Positions 58,279 through 64,000 of a stretch of DNA of 64,000 nucleotides are shown here, piece by piece. The stretch comes from Acidobacteriaceae bacterium UBA1307 (GTDB lineage: Bacteria > Acidobacteriota > Terriglobia > Terriglobales > Acidobacteriaceae). Under the pieces are notes generated by a model. That model ran no database searches and had not been told where the DNA came from. It saw only the letters and a list, made by a program, of their open reading frames with translations. Every line of letters begins with the position of its first letter. The stretch's first letter is position 1. The DNA lies in the NCBI GenBank assembly GCA_002307235.1, contig DBTV01000029.1, forward strand, positions 41,833 to 105,832, in the 5' to 3' direction. The position numbers and the translations under genes are program-made.

Positions 58279-59361
58279 ATGAGCCACGGTTTGCAGATTC
58301 GCAAGGATGCCGCAATCGATTTTCTTTCTCTGGGCGCACTGGTTCACCGGCTCGATCCCGGTCTGATCCCCTTCCGCAAGGCTACCGAATGCCGAATTCA
58401 CGTCAGCGGCGGCGAGTTCAACGTGGCGGCCAATCTCTCCGATTGCTTTGGCCTGCATACGGCCATCGCATCGGCCATGGTCGACTATCCCATCGGTGAC
58501 CTGATTGCCGAGCGGGTGCGGGCCATGGGCGTCAAACCCCTCTACAGGCACTTCAAACACAACGGCGTGAGCGGCCCGAATATGGCCACCGTCTACAGCG
58601 ATCAGGGCCATGGCGTTCGTCCGCCGGTGGTGTTTTATAACCGCGCCAACGAGGCTGCGGCGGAACTGAAGCCGGGAGACTTTGACTGGAAGGCGATCTT
58701 TGCCGGGGGCGTCAAATGGGTGCACTCGGGCGGCATCTTTGCCGCGCTGTCACCCTCGACCGCCGCCCTGGCCGCCGAGTTGATGAAAGAGGCCAAGGCC
58801 GCGGGCGCCATCACCAGCTTCGACCTGAACTATCGCGCCAAGCTCTGGAAGATTCAGGGCGGCGATGAAAAGGCCGTCGAGACCCTTGGCCGGATCGTCG
58901 AAAATGTCGACGTGCTGGTCGGCAACGAAGAGGACCTGCAGAAGGGGCTTGGCATCGAAGGTCAGGACGTGACCGTGAGCTCGAAGCTCGACCCGACCGC
59001 CTTTTTCGCCATGATCGAGAAGGTCATCCACAAGCTGCCGAAGGTGAAGGCGGTGGCGACGACGCTGCGCGAGGTGCACTCGACCAATCGCCATAGCTGG
59101 AGCGCGGTGGCCTGGGTCGACGGCAAAAACTACTCGGCTCCGACGGCAGAACTCGACGTGGTGGATCGGGTGGGCGGCGGCGATGGCTTCGCGGCGGGCT
59201 TCATCTATGGTCTGTTGAGCGGCGCGGAACCAGAGGAGGCCGTCCGGCTGGGCTGGGCGCACGGCGCTCTGCTGACCACCTTCCCGGGCGACACGACCAT
59301 GGCGACCCTCGAGCAGGTGCGGGCCTTTGCCCAGGGGGGCTCGGCCCGGATTCAACGTTAA
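58279..59361 (+). CDS. PfkB-family sugar kinase, 2-keto-3-deoxygluconate kinase-like
   Basis: Ribokinase-fold kinase of 360 residues. Substrate half: GGEFNVAANLSDCFG and HSGGIFAAL, with SFDLNYRAKLW in the centre. The catalytic Asp and anion hole lie in VDRVGGGDGFAAGFIYGLL. This looks like bacterial KdgK, which phosphorylates 2-keto-3-deoxygluconate, the end product of pectin and uronate breakdown, though other PfkB sugars are possible. AGGAGGAG lies 8 bases upstream. The pectinolytic genes elsewhere in the window and the GntR-like operator support the uronate reading. Confidence 0.8.
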   Translation: MSHGLQIRKDAAIDFLSLGALVHRLDPGLIPFRKATECRIHVSGGEFNVAANLSDCFGLHTAIASAMVDYPIGDLIAERVRAMGVKPLYRHFKHNGVSGPNMATVYSDQGHGVRPPVVFYNRANEAAAELKPGDFDWKAIFAGGVKWVHSGGIFAALSPSTAALAAELMKEAKAAGAITSFDLNYRAKLWKIQGGDEKAVETLGRIVENVDVLVGNEEDLQKGLGIEGQDVTVSSKLDPTAFFAMIEKVIHKLPKVKAVATTLREVHSTNRHSWSAVAWVDGKNYSAPTAELDVVDRVGGGDGFAAGFIYGLLSGAEPEEAVRLGWAHGALLTTFPGDTTMATLEQVRAFAQGGSARIQR

Positions 59362-59378
59362 ATTTTCGAGGATCAAAG

Positions 59379-59418
59379 AAAAATGCGCCGGCGAGGAGGG
59401 TCTTGTCGGCGCATTTTT
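59379..59418 (+). terminator. Terminator after the sugar kinase
   Basis: AAAAATGCGCCG pairs perfectly with CGGCGCATTTTT, ending in a T-run, 18 bases past the stop. Confidence 0.88.
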
Positions 59419-59468
59419 TGTTTTATGAAACTGCTATCCTTGCCTTACACCTCTGGAAAGGCAATTTT

Positions 59469-59852
59469 ATGGCGAAAATAACTCTTGGTTTTGCGTTTCT
59501 GCTCTTTGTCTTGAGCGCGGGCGGTTATGCGTGGAAGGATAACCTGCATACGGCGGCGCTGGTTCCGGCAGTTTTTGGCCTTTTGCTGGCGGTTTTTGGC
59601 ACCCTCTCGCTGCTGACAAAGGGAAGGAATCCGATTCTGGCCCATGCCGGCAGCGTGGTCGGCATCATCGGTCTTTTGGCGAGCGCCCTGCTTGCGCTGA
59701 ACGGGTATGGGATGGCGCGCTCGGAAGGCGTAGACGTCGATAAAGTATTGCTCGAGTATCGCTTGGCAACGGCTGCCGTGTTGCTGGTTTACGTCAATTT
59801 TGGCATTCACGCCTTTATGAATGCCCATGCGGCGCGCCAGAAGCTGGACTAA
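59469..59852 (+). CDS. Small four-helix membrane protein (127 aa)
   Basis: Unknown function. Four hydrophobic segments (about 3-20, 28-46, 57-75, 98-117) with a short polar stretch (SEGVDVDKVLLEYR) before the last. No motif is recognised. GGAAAGG lies 6 bases before the ATG at 59469; the frame from 59403 is an upstream extension through the terminator. Inserted between the sugar kinase and the IclR gene, but separated from both by its own spacers. Confidence 0.7.
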   Translation: MAKITLGFAFLLFVLSAGGYAWKDNLHTAALVPAVFGLLLAVFGTLSLLTKGRNPILAHAGSVVGIIGLLASALLALNGYGMARSEGVDVDKVLLEYRLATAAVLLVYVNFGIHAFMNAHAARQKLD

Positions 59853-59961
59853 CAAAAACAGTTTTTGCGGTGCGGAGGGCGCGTTGGGCAGGGAACTGAA
59901 ACCTTCTCACGGAGAGGGACTGCGTATCAGCCCTTGACATAGGTATCGCATTTTGAGAGCC

Positions 59962-59976
59962 TGAATAAGGCATTCA
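59962..59976. promoter_or_regulatory. Palindrome TGAATAAGGCATTCA before the IclR gene
   Basis: Five-base inverted arms (TGAAT/ATTCA) around AAGGC lie downstream of TTGACA (59935-59940) and 23 bases before the IclR start. A likely autoregulatory operator; IclR proteins often bind short palindromes of this size. Confidence 0.4.
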
Positions 59977-59998
59977 TTCTGCGACATAGGGGTTCATA

Positions 59999-60811
59999 AT
60001 GCGAGACTCTGCACCGCAAGGCACCTATAAAGTACAAGCTCTCGACCGGGCCTTTGCTGTATTGGATCTTTTGGGGGAAAGCGAAGCGCCGCTCGGGTTG
60101 GCGCAGGTCGCCTCCTCGTTGCAACTGCATAAGAGCACGGCGCACCGCTTTTTGATGGTGCTTGAGCGCCATCGTATGGTCGAGCGCACGCCGACGGGCA
60201 AGTTTCGCCTCGGGCTGCGGCTCTTTGATTACGGCAACCGAGCCATTGAGCAGTATGATCTGCGGGATCGCGCGCAGCCGCACCTGCGCCGGTTGGTCGC
60301 CGAGACCGAAGAGACGGCGCACCTGTGCGTGCTGGAAGCCTCGCGCGTGATTTATATCGACAAGATTGAGCCAGCGCGCGCGGTGCGCATGATTACCCGC
60401 GTTGGCGCGACCAATCCGCTGCACTGTACCTCGGTGGGCAAGGCGATCATGGCCTTTTTGCCCGAGGAGCGGGTCGACGAGCTGTTCAAGCGCATCCGTT
60501 ACGAGCGGTTCACGCATCGCACCATCGCGACCCCCGAGGCCCTGCGTACCGAACTCGAAAAGACCCGCCGCCGTGGCTATGCCATTGATGACGAGGAGAT
60601 CGAGGACGGCCTGCGTTGCATCGCGGTGCCGCTGCTTGATGCGCAGCGCCAGCCGGTGGCTGCCGTCAGCGTCTCGGGTCCGAGCTTCCGCGTGACGGCG
60701 CAGAAGTTGCCCTCGATTGCCAACCACCTGTTGCAGTGTGTGCGCGGCATCTCGATGGACATGGGCTACATTTCGATGGGCCGGACGCGCAGCACAGCCT
60801 GGTCCGCGTAG
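59999..60811 (+). CDS. IclR-family transcriptional regulator
   Basis: Regulator of 270 residues. The N-terminal winged helix (about 10-75) has YKVQALDRAFAVLDLLGE and LAQVASSLQLHKSTAHRFLMVL. The C-terminal ligand-binding GAF-like domain (about 90-255) has LHCTSVGKAIMAFLP and GYAIDDEEIEDGLRCIAVPL, the family signature. KdgR-type members bind 2-keto-3-deoxygluconate; the nearby PfkB kinase makes that attractive, but ligand identity is inference. A 9-base spacing to GGGG upstream suits the ATG at 59999. Terminated by one or two hairpins. Confidence 0.92.
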   Translation: MRDSAPQGTYKVQALDRAFAVLDLLGESEAPLGLAQVASSLQLHKSTAHRFLMVLERHRMVERTPTGKFRLGLRLFDYGNRAIEQYDLRDRAQPHLRRLVAETEETAHLCVLEASRVIYIDKIEPARAVRMITRVGATNPLHCTSVGKAIMAFLPEERVDELFKRIRYERFTHRTIATPEALRTELEKTRRRGYAIDDEEIEDGLRCIAVPLLDAQRQPVAAVSVSGPSFRVTAQKLPSIANHLLQCVRGISMDMGYISMGRTRSTAWSA

Positions 60812-60812
60812 A

Positions 60813-60856
60813 GCATTTTCGGAATACACCCATTCCGAAAATGCCATAGTTTTTTC
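60813..60856 (+). terminator. Terminator 1 after the IclR gene
   Basis: GCATTTTCGGAAT pairs perfectly with ATTCCGAAAATGC around ACACCC, followed by TAGTTTTTT, directly after the stop. Confidence 0.8.
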
Positions 60857-60876
60857 ACACTCTCCTTCGTGAAATA

Positions 60877-60911
60877 AAACCGGCTCTCAGGCTTGAGGGC
60901 CGGTTTCTTTT
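60877..60911 (+). terminator. Terminator 2 after the IclR gene
   Basis: AAACCGGCTCTCA pairs with TTGAGGGCCGGTTT (one G-T pair), followed by CTTTTTG. A second stop signal before the convergent gltD. Confidence 0.75.
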
Positions 60912-60941
60912 TGTCTGCGGGCCTCGCAATTGCGGCACAGA

Positions 60942-60977
60942 AAAAAGCGGAAGAGCCGAATCGCTCTTCCGCTTTTT
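60942..60977 (-). terminator. Terminator of gltBD
   Basis: AAAAAGCGGAAGAGC pairs perfectly with GCTCTTCCGCTTTTT, a 15-base stem with A/T ends, 18 bases past the gltD stop. On the minus strand it ends in TTTTTT. Confidence 0.88.
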
Positions 60978-60994
60978 CTGTGCGTGCCTGGTTG

Positions 60995-62434
60995 CTACTT
61001 TGTTTTTTGCGCGATGGGCGCGGTGATGGGTTGTGCGCGCAGATAGGCGTCGACGGCCTCGGCGGCCTTGCGCCCCTCGTTGATGGCGCGGACGACGAGG
61101 GACTGGCCACTGCGCATGTCACCGGCGGCGAAGACGCCCTCGACCGAGCTCATGTAGTTGTTGGTGGCCACGTTGCCGCGCTTGTCGAGTTCAAGACCGA
61201 GCTGCTCGATCATGCCGCTCTTGACCGGGCCGAGGAAGCCCATGGCCAGAAAGACCAGATCGGCGTCGATGAGAAACTCCGAGTCGGCGATGGGCTCGAA
61301 CTTCGGCGGAGCGCCGACGCGGACGGCCCGGATCTGCTTGACGTGGCCGTTGTCGTCGCCGATGAACTCCAGCGAGTTGATGGCCCAGTCGCGCGTGCCG
61401 CCCTCTTCGTGCGAGGTTTCGGTGCGCAGCTTGTGGGGCCAGAGTGGCCAGGGGGTCGAGGGGGCGCGCTCCTCGGGTGGCTTGGGCATGATCTCGATCT
61501 GGTAGACGCTTTTTGCGCCGTGACGCAGGCTGGTGCCCACGCAGTCGGCGCCGGTGTCGCCACCGCCGATGATGACCACGTTCTTGCCCTTGGCGTTGAT
61601 CTCGATCTCGGGATCGATGGTCTCGCCGTCAAGGCGGCGGTTCTGCTGCGGCAGCAGTTCCAGCGCAAAGTGAATGCCCTTGAGCTCGCGGCCCGGGATG
61701 TTCAGGTTGCGCGGCTGCTCGCTGCCACCGCAGAGAACGATGGCCTCGTAGTGCTCGGTGAGCGCCTCAAGCGGCACATTGCCGCCGACGTGGGAGTCGG
61801 TCAAAAAGATGACGCCCTCGGCCTTGAGCTGCTCGATGCGGCGGTCGAGGATGTGCTTTTCGAGTTTGTAATTCGGAATGCCGTAGCGCAGCAGGCCGCC
61901 CGGATGAGAGTGCTTTTCAAAGACCGTCACCGAGTGACCGGCGCGGCGCAGTTGCTGTGCGGCGGCCAGACCCGAGGGGCCGGAGCCGACAACGGCGACA
62001 CGCTTGCCGGTGTTGTGCTCGGGCAGCTCGGGATGAATCCAGCCCTCGGCCCAGGCGCGTTCGACGATGGATTTTTCGACCAGCTTGATGGAGACCGGCG
62101 GCTGATTGATGCCGAGCACGCAGGCCGCCTCGCACGGGGCGGGGCAGACGCGGCCGGTGAACTCTGGAAAGTTGTTGGTCGCATGCAGCCGCTTGATGGC
62201 CGACTCCCAGCGGTTGTTGTAGACCAGATCGTTCCAGTCGGGAATCAGATTGTTGACCGGACAGCCGCCATGACAGAAGGGAACGCCGCAGTCCATGCAG
62301 CGGGCGCCCTGTTCGCGCTGCTTTTCTTCAGGAAACGGCTCGTAGACCTCCAGCCAGTCCTTGACGCGCTCTTCCACCTTGCGGTGGGTGGGCTGCTGGC
62401 GATCGATTTCAAGAAACCCTGTAACCTTACCCAT
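60995..62434 (-). CDS. gltD: Glutamate synthase (NADPH), small subunit
   Basis: Passes electrons from NADPH through FAD and iron-sulfur clusters to the large subunit. N-terminal clusters: CMDCGVPFCHGGCP and CPAPCEAACV. FAD-binding site VAVVGSGPSGLAAAQQL (about 149-165) and NADPH site VVIIGGGDTGADCVG; a C-terminal GVFAAGDMRSGQSLVV closes the FAD fold. 479 residues. The ATG at 62434 overlaps the gltB stop (ATGGGTAA, 62427-62434), so the two are coupled. Confidence 0.95.
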   Translation of the reverse strand: MGKVTGFLEIDRQQPTHRKVEERVKDWLEVYEPFPEEKQREQGARCMDCGVPFCHGGCPVNNLIPDWNDLVYNNRWESAIKRLHATNNFPEFTGRVCPAPCEAACVLGINQPPVSIKLVEKSIVERAWAEGWIHPELPEHNTGKRVAVVGSGPSGLAAAQQLRRAGHSVTVFEKHSHPGGLLRYGIPNYKLEKHILDRRIEQLKAEGVIFLTDSHVGGNVPLEALTEHYEAIVLCGGSEQPRNLNIPGRELKGIHFALELLPQQNRRLDGETIDPEIEINAKGKNVVIIGGGDTGADCVGTSLRHGAKSVYQIEIMPKPPEERAPSTPWPLWPHKLRTETSHEEGGTRDWAINSLEFIGDDNGHVKQIRAVRVGAPPKFEPIADSEFLIDADLVFLAMGFLGPVKSGMIEQLGLELDKRGNVATNNYMSSVEGVFAAGDMRSGQSLVVRAINEGRKAAEAVDAYLRAQPITAPIAQKTK

Positions 62435-64000
62435 GCTGCACCTCGGATGCCGCCACCAGAGACGACGAGTTTGCGGAGGAAACGTAGACGGAGGCCGAGC
62501 GCTCGAAGCCCAGAACGCGCTTGTATTCGTGCGGGAAGACCTTGATGAACTTCGGCTGCTCCTCGCTCCAGTGCTCAAGAATCCAGGCCGCGCGCGGACT
62601 GCCGGTCAGGTCGCGGTGCCGCTCGAGCAGTTCCTTGACCCGGGCCACATCCTCGTTGCTGGCCAGAGGATCGAGATCGACGCTTGCGTGGTTGCAACGC
62701 TTGGTCGAGAAGTCGCCCTTGTCGTCGTAGACATAGGCCACGCCACCGCTCATGCCTGCGGCAAAGTTGCGGCCGGTCTCGCCGAGCACGATCACCTGAC
62801 CGTTGGTCATGTACTCGCAACCGTGGTCGCCAACGCCTTCGACAACCGCCGTTGCGCCCGAGTTGCGGACCGCGAAGCGCTCGCCGGCGATGCCGTTGAG
62901 GAAGACCTCGCCGGTGGTGGCGCCGTAGAGCACGACGTTGCCGGCCAGGATGCTTTCCTCGGGCAGGAAGCTGGAGGTCTTCGGCGGGTACGCAATGATG
63001 CGGCCGCCCGACAGGCCCTTGCCGAGATAATCGTTGGCCTCGCCCTCAAGTTCGAGCGTGACGCCGTTCGGTACGAAGGCACCAAAGCTCTGTCCGGCCG
63101 AGCCGTTGAACTTGAAGTGAATGGTGTCGTCGGGCAGTCCCGCCGAGCCGTAGCGCCGCGCGATCTCGCCGCCGAGCATGGCACCCACAGTGCGATGCAC
63201 ATTGCGGATCGAGAAGGTGGCGGTGACCGGCGTCTTCGATTCGAGCGCGGGCTTGGCCTTGGCGATCAGCGCATGATCGAGAGCCTGAATCAGGCCGTGA
63301 TCCTGCTCCTGCATCTTGCGCCGGGCCACGCGCGAGGGCAGCGTTGGCGCGTAGAGAATCGACGAAAGGTCGATGCCCTTGGCCTTCCAGTGGTCGGCGG
63401 CGATGGCGGCATCGATCTTGTCGACGCGGCCCACCATCTCGTCGACGGTGCGGAAGCCGAGCTTGGCCATGTGTTCGCGCATCTGCTCGGCGATGAAGAA
63501 GAAGAAGTTGACCACGTGCTCGGGCTTGCCGGTGAAGCGGGCGCGCAGAACCGGGTCTTGCGTTGCGATGCCGACCGCGCAGGTGTTCAGGTGGCACTTG
63601 CGCATCATCACGCAGCCCAGGGTGACCAGCGGCATGGTGGCAAAGCCGAACTCTTCGGCGCCGAGCAGCGCGGCGATGACCACGTCGCGGCCGGTTTGCA
63701 GCTTGCCGTCGGCCTGCACGCGGATGCGCGAGCGCAGATCATTGAGCAGCAGCACCTGCTGCGCCTCGGCCAGACCCAGTTCCCAGGGCAGGCCGGCGTG
63801 CTTGATGGAGCTGAGCGGCGAAGCGCCGGTGCCGCCATTGTCGCCCGAGATCAGCACCACGTCGGCATGGGCCTTCGAGACGCCGGCGGCAACCGTGCCG
63901 ACGCCGACCTCCGAGACCAGTTTGACGGCGACGCGCGCCTTCGGATTGACGTTCTTCAGATCGTAGATCAACTGCGCCAGATCTTCGATCGAATAGATGT
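62427..64000 (-). CDS. gltB: Glutamate synthase large subunit, C-terminal part (continues past window)
   Basis: Open at the right edge: the frame continues through 64000 as SIEDLAQLIYDLK, so the ATG at 63971 is internal. The visible ~524 residues cover the end of the FMN-binding synthase domain and the C-terminal beta-helix. The 3Fe-4S cluster is C-x5-C-x4-C in GCVMMRKCHLNTCAVG. SGDNGGTGASPLSSIKHAG is the glutamine/2-oxoglutarate loop. GGRI-type repeats of the GXGXG helix are seen (GLSGGRIIAYPP, GMSGGVAYVYDD). The glutaminase domain lies outside the window. Confidence 0.95.
   Translation of the reverse strand, partial: IYSIEDLAQLIYDLKNVNPKARVAVKLVSEVGVGTVAAGVSKAHADVVLISGDNGGTGASPLSSIKHAGLPWELGLAEAQQVLLLNDLRSRIRVQADGKLQTGRDVVIAALLGAEEFGFATMPLVTLGCVMMRKCHLNTCAVGIATQDPVLRARFTGKPEHVVNFFFFIAEQMREHMAKLGFRTVDEMVGRVDKIDAAIAADHWKAKGIDLSSILYAPTLPSRVARRKMQEQDHGLIQALDHALIAKAKPALESKTPVTATFSIRNVHRTVGAMLGGEIARRYGSAGLPDDTIHFKFNGSAGQSFGAFVPNGVTLELEGEANDYLGKGLSGGRIIAYPPKTSSFLPEESILAGNVVLYGATTGEVFLNGIAGERFAVRNSGATAVVEGVGDHGCEYMTNGQVIVLGETGRNFAAGMSGGVAYVYDDKGDFSTKRCNHASVDLDPLASNEDVARVKELLERHRDLTGSPRAAWILEHWSEEQPKFIKVFPHEYKRVLGFERSASVYVSSANSSSLVAASEVQHG

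Overview
The window is high-GC bacterial chromosome whose content points to an acidobacterium (Acidobacteriota, Terriglobia/Acidobacteriaceae type). The grounds are two Oar-like TonB-dependent receptors of about 1,200 residues with N-terminal carboxypeptidase-regulatory-like domains, secreted pectin and glycan hydrolases, a one-helix membrane regulator of a kind common in that phylum, and a mostly housekeeping gene set with little operon clustering. The assignment is inference from protein style; no rRNA is present. No CRISPR array, insertion sequence or phage gene cluster was seen.

Layout. 1-1810 is a visibly AT-richer patch with a small secreted peptide gene and two membrane-protein genes of unknown function, bounded by the 5' half of a tRNA-Ser gene, which looks like the edge of an integrated element. 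1998-9691 (mainly minus) carries a GH28 polygalacturonase, threonine ammonia-lyase with an attenuator-like leader, a secreted unknown, a 7TM-SpoIIE phosphatase and a divergent M48 metalloprotease. 9945-18887 (plus) holds an excisionase-type HTH protein, an Xaa-Pro peptidase, accB-accC, a DinB-like protein, thiE, two APC amino acid permeases and murB, which overlaps a convergent stand-alone H-NOX gene. 19663-28654 has thrC-thrB, a candidate structured RNA, trxA, an Hsp15-like protein, a secreted thioredoxin-like protein, uvrC and a DUF255 thioredoxin-domain protein.

28736-43635 is a glycan-use region: TonB receptor, divergent pectate lyase with Ig-like repeats, GH31 glycosidase, second TonB receptor and a divergent membrane regulator. 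Two tandem tRNA-Arg(ACG) genes follow. 44014-51682 contains a small unknown protein, a TlpA lipoprotein, a GT2 glycosyltransferase, two adjacent 6-pyruvoyl-tetrahydropterin-synthase-like genes, folE, truB and a 2-oxoacid:ferredoxin oxidoreductase pair. 51828-58116 (minus) is an AddB-AddA-type helicase-nuclease pair. The right end has a PfkB sugar kinase (2-keto-3-deoxygluconate kinase-like), a small membrane protein, an IclR regulator and gltB-gltD; gltB runs off the right edge.

Functional links. GH28, the pectate lyase, GH31, the two receptors, the KDG-type kinase and possibly the IclR regulator can be read as one scattered pectin/oligogalacturonide pathway: extracellular cleavage, TonB-dependent uptake, then phosphorylation of 2-keto-3-deoxygluconate. 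Several start codons (TTG or GTG) were re-chosen on Shine-Dalgarno position and family length. The least explained parts are the small-peptide operon at the left edge, the ilvA leader, the RNA between thrB and trxA, a promoter motif shared by the phosphatase and H-NOX genes, and the paired pterin synthases.
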